This document shows, in pieces, positions 55,866 to 64,000 of a stretch of 64,000 nt of DNA. The notes under the pieces were generated by a model. It ran no database searches, was not told the DNA's origin, and saw nothing but the letters and a program-made list of their open reading frames with translations. The stretch is from Rhodobacteraceae bacterium S2214 (GTDB lineage Bacteria; Pseudomonadota; Alphaproteobacteria; Rhodobacterales; Rhodobacteraceae), in contig CP081161.1 of assembly GCA_025141675.1 (NCBI GenBank), positions 1,958,001 through 2,022,000 of the forward strand, given 5' to 3'. Every line of letters starts with the position of its first letter. Position 1 is the first letter of the stretch. A program made the position numbers and the translations under genes.

Positions 55866-57827
55866 ATGACCGTAGATGCGAAACTCAAAACCTATGCACC
55901 AAGCGCGGACATGATCGCAGGTGCACATATCAACGAAGCAAAATACGACGAAATGTATGCCGCGTCGCTTGCTGACCCAGATGCGTTCTGGGGTGAGCAG
56001 GGCAAACGGATCGATTGGATCAAGCCCTACACGACCGTGAAAGACGTCGATTTCGATCTCGGGAATGTGCATATCAACTGGTATGCCGATGCGACGCTGA
56101 ATGTGTCCGCCAACTGTATTGACCGCCACCTTGCAACACGCGGTGATCAGACAGCGATCATTTTTGAACCGGACGATCCTGCCGAAGACGCCCAGCACAT
56201 TACCTACAAGGCGCTGCATGAGTCCGTTTGCCGCATGGCGAATGTTCTAGCTGATCAAGGTGTGGGCAAAGGCGACCGTGTTGTCATTTATCTACCCATG
56301 ATTCCAGAAGCCGCCTACGCGATGCTGGCCTGCGCCCGTCTGGGTGCGATCCATTCCATCGTATTCGCAGGCTTTTCGCCCGACGCTTTGGCGGCCCGCG
56401 TAAATGGATCGGACGCAAAAGTCGTAATCACGGCTGATTACGCGCCACGCGGTGGGCGTCAAACGCCGCTGAAGTCCAACGCTGATGAAGCGCTACTGCA
56501 TTGCAAAGACACAGTGAAATGTTTGGTCGTGAAGCGGACAGGTGGCCAGACCACTTGGATTGAAGGGCGCGACTTGGACTACGGCGCCTTGGCCGCTGCT
56601 GCGGCACCGACGTGCGAGCCAGTCGAAGTGAGCGCAGAAGATCCGCTGTTCATTCTGTACACATCTGGATCGACCGGCCAGCCCAAAGGTGTGGTGCACA
56701 GTTCTGGCGGATATCTTGTTTATGCCGCGATGACGCAGGAACTGGTCTTCGATTACCACGAAGGCGACGTATACTGGTGTACGGCTGATGTGGGTTGGGT
56801 CACGGGTCACAGCTATATTGTCTACGGTCCGCTAGCGAATGGCGCGACGACTGTGATGTTCGAAGGTGTGCCAACCTATCCAGACGCCAGTCGTTTTTGG
56901 CAGGTCGTTGAGAAGCATAAGGTGGCCCAGTTTTACACAGCGCCAACCGCAATCCGCGCTCTGATGGCGAAGGGCCCAGAGTTTGTTGAAAAATGTGATC
57001 TCAGCAGCCTGAAGGTTCTTGGCACAGTTGGTGAACCGATCAATCCAGAAGCGTGGAACTGGTACAATGACGTTGTTGGCGGTGGCAAACTGCCGATTGT
57101 TGATACGTGGTGGCAAACTGAAACCGGTGGTCATTTGCTAACACCATTGCCCGGTGCCCATGCACTCAAACCCGGCTCTGCGATGAAGCCTTTCTTCGGT
57201 ATCGAGCCTGTGGTGCTGGAGCCAACAACAGGCGAAGAAATTCACGACACGGCGTGCGAAGGCGTTTTGTGCCTCAAGGGCAGCTGGCCCGGCCAGATGC
57301 GCACCGTTTGGGGTGATCATGATCGGTTCGAAAAGACGTATTTTTCGGATTACCACGGCTATTATTTCACGGGTGATGGCTGTCGTCGCGATGAAGATGG
57401 CGACTATTGGATCACGGGCCGCGTCGACGATGTGATCAACGTATCGGGCCACCGGATGGGGACGGCGGAAGTGGAAAGCGCCTTGGTCGCCCACCGTAAA
57501 GTGGCTGAAGCGGCTGTTGTCGGATACCCGCACGAAATCAAAGGGCAGGGCATCTATTGCTATGTCACTTTGATGAATGGCGAGGAGCCAACCGAGGAAC
57601 TGCGCAAGGAATTGCGTACGTGGGTCCGTACGGAAATCGGCCCCATTGCAGCGCCTGATTTGATCCAATGGGCGCCCGGTCTTCCTAAGACGCGCTCAGG
57701 TAAAATCATGCGCCGGATTCTACGCAAAATTGCCGAAGACGACTTTGGTGCCTTGGGCGACACGTCAACGTTGGCCGACCCATCCGTGGTCGACGATCTC
57801 ATTGAAAACAGAATGAACAAGGGGTGA
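55866..57827 (+). CDS. acsA: Acetyl-CoA synthetase (AMP-forming)
   Basis: Activates acetate to acetyl-CoA with release of AMP and pyrophosphate. 653 residues, the usual length. Seen: [57 protein letters not shown], and catalytic Lys in [16 protein letters not shown], the site of inhibitory acetylation in relatives. The adenylate kinase gene follows after three bases, so one operon. Confidence 0.96.
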   Translation: MTVDAKLKTYAPSADMIAGAHINEAKYDEMYAASLADPDAFWGEQGKRIDWIKPYTTVKDVDFDLGNVHINWYADATLNVSANCIDRHLATRGDQTAIIFEPDDPAEDAQHITYKALHESVCRMANVLADQGVGKGDRVVIYLPMIPEAAYAMLACARLGAIHSIVFAGFSPDALAARVNGSDAKVVITADYAPRGGRQTPLKSNADEALLHCKDTVKCLVVKRTGGQTTWIEGRDLDYGALAAAAAPTCEPVEVSAEDPLFILYTSGSTGQPKGVVHSSGGYLVYAAMTQELVFDYHEGDVYWCTADVGWVTGHSYIVYGPLANGATTVMFEGVPTYPDASRFWQVVEKHKVAQFYTAPTAIRALMAKGPEFVEKCDLSSLKVLGTVGEPINPEAWNWYNDVVGGGKLPIVDTWWQTETGGHLLTPLPGAHALKPGSAMKPFFGIEPVVLEPTTGEEIHDTACEGVLCLKGSWPGQMRTVWGDHDRFEKTYFSDYHGYYFTGDGCRRDEDGDYWITGRVDDVINVSGHRMGTAEVESALVAHRKVAEAAVVGYPHEIKGQGIYCYVTLMNGEEPTEELRKELRTWVRTEIGPIAAPDLIQWAPGLPKTRSGKIMRRILRKIAEDDFGALGDTSTLADPSVVDDLIENRMNKG

Positions 57828-57830
57828 AAG

Positions 57831-58589
57831 ATGCCTGAGAATAGCGAAATGCCGAGACGCAGTAAAATGCCGGTCTTGATCCTTCTTGGACCACCTGGTG
57901 CGGGCAAGGGGACTCAAGCCAAACGTCTCGAAGACAAGTTCGGGTTGGTTCAATTATCGACGGGCGATTTGTTGCGCCAAGCTGTCGCCAACGGCACGGA
58001 CGCTGGCAAAACTGCCAAATCCGTCATGGAAGCAGGGGGGTTGGTCAGCGATGACATCGTGCTGAACATCTTGCGTGACCGCTTGGGCGATCCTGATTGT
58101 TCTGCCGGTGTGATCCTTGACGGATTTCCGCGTACAATCCCGCAAGCCGAAGCTTTGTCAGCCCTTTTGAAAGCAAAAGGCGCGCAAGTGGATGCGGCGA
58201 TCAGCCTTGAAGTCGAAGACGAGGCCATGATCGCCCGCATTTCCGGTCGCTATACCTGTGGTGGATGCGGTGAGGGCTATCACGAATCCTTCAAGCAGCC
58301 TGCAACAGAGGGTCAATGTGACCAGTGCGGCAGCCATGACTTCCGTCGCCGTGCGGATGACAATGCGGATACAGTCCGCAACCGTCTTGTAGCGTATCAC
58401 GCCGAAACCGCCCCTTTGATCGCATTTTACGAGGCCGAAGGGTCTTTGCAGACGTTGGACGCCATGGGCGAAATCGACGCAATTACCGACGCGTTACGCA
58501 AAATTATCCGACCGATCGTCATCGACGTCCGCGGCGTCAAAGGCATTTCGGCGTGCTCAAAATCATCTCAATTGGAGGAAACACAATGA
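57831..58589 (+). CDS. adk: Adenylate kinase in the acetate operon, zinc-lid type with C-terminal extension
   Basis: Converts AMP and ATP to two ADP. P-loop GPPGAGKGTQAK near residue 20, AMP-binding DGFPRT, and a LID domain with four cysteines (YTCGGCGEGYH...CDQCGSH), a zinc-binding form. 252 residues, about 25 longer than usual; the extra C-terminal part (DVRGVKGISACSKSSQLEE) covers the ribosome site of the next gene and looks like read-through. ATG 57867 is an alternative start. The household adk normally lies with ribosomal genes, so this is probably a second copy that clears AMP made by PrpE and Acs. Confidence 0.9.
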   Translation: MPENSEMPRRSKMPVLILLGPPGAGKGTQAKRLEDKFGLVQLSTGDLLRQAVANGTDAGKTAKSVMEAGGLVSDDIVLNILRDRLGDPDCSAGVILDGFPRTIPQAEALSALLKAKGAQVDAAISLEVEDEAMIARISGRYTCGGCGEGYHESFKQPATEGQCDQCGSHDFRRRADDNADTVRNRLVAYHAETAPLIAFYEAEGSLQTLDAMGEIDAITDALRKIIRPIVIDVRGVKGISACSKSSQLEETQ

Positions 58590-58846
58590 GTGAACGACCG
58601 GAACCAAGCGCATATTGGTCTGCCAATCTGCGCATCATTATCATCAGCCTAATCATATGGGCTGTCGTCTCATTCGGGTTTGGCATTTTGCTACGCCCCA
58701 TGCTGTCAGGTATCGAAGTCGGCGGCACCGACCTTGGGTTCTGGTTTGCCCAGCAGGGGTCGATCATCGTCTTTCTTGGTCTGATCTTTTTCTACGCATG
58801 GCGCATGAACAAGCTCGACCGTGAATTTGGCGTGGAAGAGGATTAA
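58586..58846 (+). CDS. DUF4212 small membrane protein, symporter partner
   Basis: 86 residues, two membrane segments (IIIISLIIWAVVSFGFGIL and GSIIVFLGLIFFYAWRM). DUF4212 proteins sit directly before sodium:solute symporters of the VC_2705 group and are taken as their small subunit. GGAGG precedes the ATG, which overlaps the adk stop (ATGA). Three bases before the symporter. Confidence 0.9.
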   Translation: MSERPEPSAYWSANLRIIIISLIIWAVVSFGFGILLRPMLSGIEVGGTDLGFWFAQQGSIIVFLGLIFFYAWRMNKLDREFGVEED

Positions 58847-58849
58847 CCC

Positions 58850-60646
58850 ATGGACCAGTTTACACTGAACCTGCTGTTTGTGGGCGCGTCATTTGCGCTT
58901 TACATCGGCATCGCGATTTGGGCCCGTGCCGGGTCTACGTCTGAATTTTACGCAGCCGGTCGGGGTGTTCACCCTGTCACGAACGGCATGGCGACGGCGG
59001 CTGACTGGATGTCTGCGGCGTCGTTTATTTCTATGGCGGGCCTGATTGCCTTTACAGGCTACGACAACTCGTCCTTCCTGATGGGCTGGACCGGTGGTTA
59101 CGTTCTGCTAGCTTTGTTGCTGGCACCTTACCTGCGCAAGTTTGGTAAATTCACCGTATCCGAATTCATCGGGGACCGTTTCTATTCACCGACAGCGCGT
59201 TTGGTCGCGGTGATCTGTCTGATCGTGGCATCCACGACATACGTGATCGGTCAGATGACTGGTGTCGGCGTGGCCTTTGGCCGGTTCTTGGAAATTTCCA
59301 ACACATCCGGTTTGCTGATTGGTGCCTGCATCGTGTTCGCATACGCGGTATTTGGCGGCATGAAGGGGGTGACTTACACCCAAGTGGCGCAATACGTCGT
59401 GTTGATCCTCGCCTACACCATTCCCGCTGTGTTTATTTCCTTGCAGCTGACTGGCACGCCAATTCCTGCGATTGGTCTGTTCTCAGAGGTCTCAACAGGC
59501 GGCGAAAGCAGCGTTTATCTTCTGCAAAAGCTTGACCAGATCGTCACGGACCTTGGTTTCGCGAGCTATACCGAAGCCCACAAAGACAACCTGAACATGG
59601 TCTTGTTCACGCTGTCGCTGATGATCGGTACAGCTGGTTTACCACACGTGATTATGCGCTTCTTCACGGTGCCAAAAGTGTCTGACGCGCGTTGGTCGGC
59701 TGGTTGGGCGCTTGTATTTATCGCACTTCTCTACCTCACAGCGCCTGCTGTTGGTGCGATGGCGCGTTTGAACATCACAAACCTGATGTGGCCAAACGGC
59801 ACGGATGGCGATGCTGTATCCGTTCAAATGATCGCTGAAGACGAGCGTTACGACTGGATGGAAACGTGGCAGAAAACCGGTCTTTTGGACTGGGAAGACA
59901 AGAATGGCGACGGCCAAATTCAGTACTACAACGACCAGTCTGATGCGATGGCCGAAAAGGCTGCGGCAAACGGTTGGGAAGGTAACGAGTTGACAAAGTT
60001 CAACCGCGATATTCTGGTTCTGGCGAACCCTGAAATTGCGAACCTTCCGGGTTGGGTGATCGGTCTTGTGGCCGCAGGTGGTCTTGCAGCTGCGCTGTCT
60101 ACAGCGGCGGGTCTGCTTTTGGCGATCTCGTCTGCTGTGTCTCACGATCTGCTCAAAGGTCAGTTGACGCCAAACATGTCTGAGAAGGCAGAATTGATGT
60201 CAGCACGTATCGCGATGGCTGTGGCTATTGCGGTGGCGACGATCCTTGGTCTGAACCCACCGGGGTTTGCGGCGCAAACAGTTGCGTTGGCTTTTGGTCT
60301 GGCAGCGGCGTCGATCTTCCCCGCATTGATGATGGGGATCTTCTCTAAGCGTGTGAACAACGTGGGCGCTGTGTCTGGCATGTTGGCCGGTCTGGGTTTC
60401 ACGCTTGTGTATATCTTCTTGCACAAAGGATGGTTGTTCATCGCAGGCACAAATTCGTTCCCTGATACGGTCGATGGATCATTGTTCGGTATCCAATCTA
60501 CCGCGATTGGTGCGGTTGGTGCGATCATCAACTTTGCAGTTGCATACGCTGTATCCATGGCAACCAAAGACACGCCGCAAGAGATCAAAGACTTGGTCGA
60601 AAGCGTGCGTATTCCAGCAGGTGCTGGCGGTGCAGTAGACCACTAA
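58850..60646 (+). CDS. Sodium:solute symporter, VC_2705/ActP-like, probable acetate carrier
   Basis: 598 residues with about 13 membrane segments. SSS-family features include GNFTSEFYAAGR-like STSEFYAAGRGVHPVTNGMA, MSAASFISMAGLIAFTGYD and SEFIGDRFYSPTARLVAVIC; a hydrophilic loop near residues 320-380 (DLLDWEDKNGDG-like) is typical of the VC_2705 group. Linkage to acs, prpE and DUF4212 points to acetate or a similar short acid. Confidence 0.88.
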   Translation: MDQFTLNLLFVGASFALYIGIAIWARAGSTSEFYAAGRGVHPVTNGMATAADWMSAASFISMAGLIAFTGYDNSSFLMGWTGGYVLLALLLAPYLRKFGKFTVSEFIGDRFYSPTARLVAVICLIVASTTYVIGQMTGVGVAFGRFLEISNTSGLLIGACIVFAYAVFGGMKGVTYTQVAQYVVLILAYTIPAVFISLQLTGTPIPAIGLFSEVSTGGESSVYLLQKLDQIVTDLGFASYTEAHKDNLNMVLFTLSLMIGTAGLPHVIMRFFTVPKVSDARWSAGWALVFIALLYLTAPAVGAMARLNITNLMWPNGTDGDAVSVQMIAEDERYDWMETWQKTGLLDWEDKNGDGQIQYYNDQSDAMAEKAAANGWEGNELTKFNRDILVLANPEIANLPGWVIGLVAAGGLAAALSTAAGLLLAISSAVSHDLLKGQLTPNMSEKAELMSARIAMAVAIAVATILGLNPPGFAAQTVALAFGLAAASIFPALMMGIFSKRVNNVGAVSGMLAGLGFTLVYIFLHKGWLFIAGTNSFPDTVDGSLFGIQSTAIGAVGAIINFAVAYAVSMATKDTPQEIKDLVESVRIPAGAGGAVDH

Positions 60647-60701
60647 ACGATTTGGGCTGGCGCCTAATCAGGTGCCAGCCTGACCTTAATCAAGGGAACG
60701 C

Positions 60702-62531
60702 ATGATGATCGACATTGACACATCTATTCTGTCGTATCTGCACCCCTACGACGTGTTGTCGGCGGACACGCGTACACAGATTTTAGACCAAAGCGAATGG
60801 GTGGATGTCCCAGCAGGACGCCCAATATACGCGATTGGTGATACTCTGACTGGCCTGTATATCATCGCTGATGGTCAAGTGACTGTCACCGATGCCAATG
60901 ATGCCCCCATTTCGTTGCTTGGTCGGGAAAATTCGTTTGGTGAACGTGGTTTGCTGCAGGATGGATCCGCAGTCACGCAGGCCATTGCTGAAACTGATTG
61001 CCGTCTGCTTGTTGTTCCGTCTGCGGTTTTTCATGATCTTCTAAGGCGTGAACCAGACTTTGCGCGGTTTTATCAGCGTACCGGGCGTTCCGCGGGAGCG
61101 GCGACTGGTCATAGTGGCACATTAGCGGCTGCGCGTGTTGATGCCTTGATGGTGAAAAAACCCGTCAGTTGTTCGCCTGCCACAACAATCCAAGATGCTG
61201 CCCGCTTGATGAGCGATGCCAAAATTTCTTGCCTTTGCATCGTGGAGGGTGACATGTTGAAAGGCATTGTGACCCTACGGGATGTCGTTGGCAAAGTTGT
61301 CGCGCACGATATCAGTCGGACGTCGTCAGTCGCATCGATTATGACAGAAGCGCCGCGTGTTCTGTCACCATCTGCAATCGGGTCCGACGTCTTGCATTTG
61401 ATGATGGAACATCGCTTGGGTCATTTGCCAGTTGTTTCAGAAGAGCGCTTAGTCGGGATCGTGACCCAGACGGATTTGATCCGCTATCAAGCGTCAAACA
61501 CCGCCAGTTTTGTTGGGCAAGTCGCAGGTGCCACTTCAGTTCCTGACCTCGCCGCCATAACGGCGCGTATTCCGCAGTTGTTGGTGCAGCTTGTCGCAAG
61601 CGGCCAACGCCACGACACAGTGACACGGATGATAACCGACATTGCAGATGTGGTGACACGTCGGTTGATCCGTATGGGGGAAGACGCCCTTGGTGTCGCA
61701 CCCGGACGCTATGTGTGGCTTGCCTGTGGATCACAAGGACGCCAAGAACAAACAGGCGTGTCAGACCAAGACAATTGTCTGATTTACGAAGACGGGCTGG
61801 GTACGGACGGCAGGGATTATTTTGGTCAACTTGCGCGGTTTGTATCCGATGGTTTGAATGCCTGTGGATACGTGTATTGCCCGGGTGACATGATGGCGAC
61901 CAACCCGCGGTGGTGTCAGCCAGCTTCGGTTTGGGCGTCATACTTTCAAGGCTGGATCGCGTCACCGGGCAAAGAGGCGCAAATGCTGGCGTCTGTGATG
62001 TTCGATTTGCGGGTAATTGGCGGCGACGACGCCCTGTTTGACGGATTACACGCTGAAACACAGCGGCATGCAGCAGAAAATTCGATCTTTACGGCGCATA
62101 TGGCCAGTAATGCACTGACACATGGGACCCCGTTAGGGCTTTTGCGCGGGCTATCTACGATCCGCGCAGGAGAGCATCGCGATACCATTGATATGAAATT
62201 GAATGGGGTCGTCCCAGTGGTCGATCTGGGGCGGATGTATGCGTTGCAGGGACGGTTCAAGGCGCTCAATACCCGCGCGCGGATCGAATCCGCGCTTGAA
62301 GGTGGTATCATTAGTAAAAGCGGTGGGCATGATTTGCTTGATGCTTACGATTTGATTGCCCAGACACGATTGGACCATCAAGCACGCCTAATCAAACAGG
62401 GCAAATCGCCTGACAATTTCTTACCACCTGCGACCCTGTCGGGGTTCGAACGCAGTCACTTGCGGGATGCGTTTGTGGTGATCAAAACGATGCAATCTGC
62501 GCTCATGCAAGGCCGCGGAACGCTGGCTTGA
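60702..62531 (+). CDS. cNMP-binding/CBS/DUF294 nucleotidyltransferase-like protein
   Basis: 609 residues in three parts: a cyclic-nucleotide-binding fold (about 15-130, with GDTLTGLYIIADGQVTV), a pair of CBS domains (about 148-265, ATTIQDAARLMSDAKISCLC), and a DUF294 nucleotidyltransferase domain (about 330-460) with GSQGRQEQTGVSDQDN, the GS...D-x-D core, plus its C-terminal helper. Such proteins adjoin SSS acetate carriers in many proteobacteria and probably sense adenylate state, possibly modifying the carrier or kinase; this is inference. GGGAACG lies before ATG 60702/60705. Confidence 0.85.
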   Translation: MMIDIDTSILSYLHPYDVLSADTRTQILDQSEWVDVPAGRPIYAIGDTLTGLYIIADGQVTVTDANDAPISLLGRENSFGERGLLQDGSAVTQAIAETDCRLLVVPSAVFHDLLRREPDFARFYQRTGRSAGAATGHSGTLAAARVDALMVKKPVSCSPATTIQDAARLMSDAKISCLCIVEGDMLKGIVTLRDVVGKVVAHDISRTSSVASIMTEAPRVLSPSAIGSDVLHLMMEHRLGHLPVVSEERLVGIVTQTDLIRYQASNTASFVGQVAGATSVPDLAAITARIPQLLVQLVASGQRHDTVTRMITDIADVVTRRLIRMGEDALGVAPGRYVWLACGSQGRQEQTGVSDQDNCLIYEDGLGTDGRDYFGQLARFVSDGLNACGYVYCPGDMMATNPRWCQPASVWASYFQGWIASPGKEAQMLASVMFDLRVIGGDDALFDGLHAETQRHAAENSIFTAHMASNALTHGTPLGLLRGLSTIRAGEHRDTIDMKLNGVVPVVDLGRMYALQGRFKALNTRARIESALEGGIISKSGGHDLLDAYDLIAQTRLDHQARLIKQGKSPDNFLPPATLSGFERSHLRDAFVVIKTMQSALMQGRGTLA

Positions 62532-62548
62532 CGCAATAGGAGGACGCT

Positions 62549-63070
62549 ATGTTTTTTGAACTGATCGGTACGATCTTGGCGGGTGTTGCTGCGGCCTTGT
62601 TGGTCTGGGCGATCAATCGCACATTGAAGGGACGTTTGCCATCGTGGCTGATGCCGGTCGCGGCAGGCGGGGCTATGCTGTTGGCGACGATCACCAGCGA
62701 ATACGGCTGGTTCGCGCGGACTCAAGCCAGTCTGCCCGCTGGTTTTATCGTGGCTGAGACCGTTGAAGACAAACAGTTCTATCGCCCTTGGACTTACGCA
62801 AAACCATTTGTCAGCCGCTTTGTCGCAGTGGACCAAGCGGGCGCAAAAACGCATCCCGCACATCCGGAACAGCGGATCGTTGATTTGGTGTTTTATGGCC
62901 GCTGGACGCGGACGGCGAAAATTCCCGTCCTGTTTGACTGCGCGGCAGGCAATCGAGCAGATCTGGTTGACGGTGTTGAATTCGACGATGATGGCGCCGT
63001 TTCCGATGCAGATTGGCGACCCATGGCAGCAGATGCGCCCGTTTTGCTAGCGGCCTGCGCGCCCGCATAA
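62549..63070 (+). CDS. Membrane-anchored protein of unknown function in the acetate operon
   Basis: 173 residues: two N-terminal membrane segments (FELIGTILAGVAAALLVWAI and WLMPVAAGGAMLLATITS) and a soluble tail. The tail has two Cys (LFDCAAGNRADLVDG, LLAACAPA). I recall similar proteins beside DUF294 and DnaQ-like genes in Rhodobacteraceae but know of no function. AGGAGG precedes the ATG; eighteen bases behind the DUF294 gene. Confidence 0.75.
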   Translation: MFFELIGTILAGVAAALLVWAINRTLKGRLPSWLMPVAAGGAMLLATITSEYGWFARTQASLPAGFIVAETVEDKQFYRPWTYAKPFVSRFVAVDQAGAKTHPAHPEQRIVDLVFYGRWTRTAKIPVLFDCAAGNRADLVDGVEFDDDGAVSDADWRPMAADAPVLLAACAPA

Positions 63071-63071
63071 C

Positions 63072-64000
63072 ATGACACATTTGAGTTTACGGATCAGGGT
63101 GTTCTTGATGTTCTGCGGCTACGCATTTGCTGCCATCTGCGTGGTTGCGTTTGGGTTATGGATCGGGTGGCGGCAGGTTGAAGATGGCGACACCATTTCA
63201 GGGTTCGTCACGAGCGGGATGGTCGCCGGGTTTGGTATTCTAGGACTGTCCGCAGGCGTTTGGCTGTTATTTGACGATCACGTCAGCAAACCGATTGAGG
63301 CAATCGCGGCAAGTCTGCGTGTTAAAACACATACCGGTGGCAATGCGACGTTCGACAGTGGGACGGCGCAGTATCTGGGCGATCTTGGGCCAGCTGTTGT
63401 GGCCGCGCAAAATGCGTTGGATGAAGTGTTGAACGGCGGGGCAATGACAGCGCAGTCGGAAGTGGCTTTGCTAAGGGCGCAGCGCGACCAGCTCGTGACG
63501 ATCCTGTCAGACATTCCGATTGCCACGCTGCTGATCAGTGCTGACCATCAGATCGTTCTGTATGACGGCCAAGCGGCCAGCTTAATGGAACGTGTGGGAG
63601 CCGCGAAACTTAAGACGTCAGTGTTTGACTACCTTGCTGCGGATCAGATCACGGGTGCCTTGGCCCAGTTAAAGACATGTCCTGATGACCGCAGCGAAAT
63701 CGCGGTTCAAGGACATTGCGGTGAAACCTATCACGGCTACATCCGCATGTTTGGAGAAGGCCGAGGGTACACCTTGATGTTAGAACCGCACGCCTTGGCG
63801 CCAGCGCGACCGATGACGTATGACTTTGATCTTCTGCGTTCGGAAAAGTCGACCCATTTGGATAGTACGCCACTGTCTGACCTCGTTTTTGTTGTGTTTG
63901 ATACTGAAACGACTGGCCTCGATCCGCAAAAGGACGACGTCGTTCAACTTGGTGCCGTGCGCATCGTGAATGCAAAGATTGTTGACGGTGAAGTCTTGGA
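63072..64000 (+). CDS. Membrane-anchored DnaQ-like (DEDD) exonuclease, C-terminus beyond window
   Basis: 309 codons are in the window from ATG 63072, one base after the previous stop. Two membrane segments (about residues 8-28 and 45-70) are followed by a HAMP-like linker, a PAS-like part (ILSDIPIATLLISADHQIVL, about 138-240) and the start of an exonuclease domain with motif I FVVFDTETTGLDP (Asp277, Glu279). This fits the DNA polymerase III epsilon-like proteins linked to SSS acetate carriers. The role of a membrane-bound exonuclease there is unknown. Confidence 0.82.
   Translation, partial: MTHLSLRIRVFLMFCGYAFAAICVVAFGLWIGWRQVEDGDTISGFVTSGMVAGFGILGLSAGVWLLFDDHVSKPIEAIAASLRVKTHTGGNATFDSGTAQYLGDLGPAVVAAQNALDEVLNGGAMTAQSEVALLRAQRDQLVTILSDIPIATLLISADHQIVLYDGQAASLMERVGAAKLKTSVFDYLAADQITGALAQLKTCPDDRSEIAVQGHCGETYHGYIRMFGEGRGYTLMLEPHALAPARPMTYDFDLLRSEKSTHLDSTPLSDLVFVVFDTETTGLDPQKDDVVQLGAVRIVNAKIVDGEVL

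Overview
The window looks like a chromosome segment of a marine alphaproteobacterium of the Rhodobacteraceae (Roseobacter group). Evidence is the run of a trpG-trpD-(ung)-trpC block next to trpE and a PpiD-like foldase, class II nrdJ, monomeric NADP-isocitrate dehydrogenase, a ScfR-type regulator beside prpE/acs, and a phn cluster with the usual alphaproteobacterial extras (DUF1045, hexapeptide transferase, two phnE). No rRNA, CRISPR, prophage or complete insertion sequence was seen. Species is not assignable from this alone.

Layout. 1-12.4 kb: core metabolism (trp genes, PpiD, an aminotransferase, gpt, fabI, pdxH, a two-domain cold shock protein, a DUF192 protein, tRNA-Pro). 12.4-16.6 kb: nrdJ, preceded by three NrdR-box-like sites. 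16.8-29.75 kb: an accessory island. It starts with a broken tniQ and ends with a tniA remnant plus a broken tniB (Tn7/Tn5053-type transposition genes). Between them lies what reads as a DMSP (dimethylsulfoniopropionate) catabolic set: LysR regulator (dddR-like), GMC oxidoreductase (dddA-like), two-domain class III CoA-transferase/lyase (dddD), BCCT carrier (dddT-like), an SBP56/methanethiol oxidase family protein (mtoX-like) and a NicO/UreH-like membrane protein. 29.97-43.3 kb: an almost complete carbon-phosphorus lyase system (phnM, DUF1045, phnN, L, K, J, I, H, G, regulator phnF, a hexapeptide transferase, an SDR, phnE, phnE, phnD, phnC) with a good Pho box in front of phnC. 43.4-48.8 kb: small secreted protein, aldo/keto reductase, conserved small protein, icd, lytic transglycosylase. 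49.3-52.2 kb: a TRAP transporter. 52.2-64 kb: acetate/propionate module (ScfR-type regulator, prpE, acs, an extra adenylate kinase, DUF4212 and sodium:solute symporter, cNMP/CBS/DUF294 protein, a membrane protein, a membrane-anchored DEDD exonuclease cut by the window end).

How the parts work together (inference from families and order). The island would import DMSP (DddT), convert it to DMS and 3-hydroxypropionyl-CoA or 3-hydroxypropionate (DddD), oxidise the C3 product (DddA), and perhaps handle methanethiol (MtoX). The phn cluster would import phosphonates (PhnCDE), cleave them with PhnGHIJKL after phosphate limitation, and recycle the ribose phosphate through PhnM and PhnN. No phnP is present, and the DUF1045 protein carries both HxT motifs of a 2H phosphoesterase, so it is a candidate for the cyclic phosphate step. 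In the acetate module the symporter brings in short-chain acids, PrpE and Acs activate them with release of AMP, and the linked adenylate kinase returns AMP to ADP.
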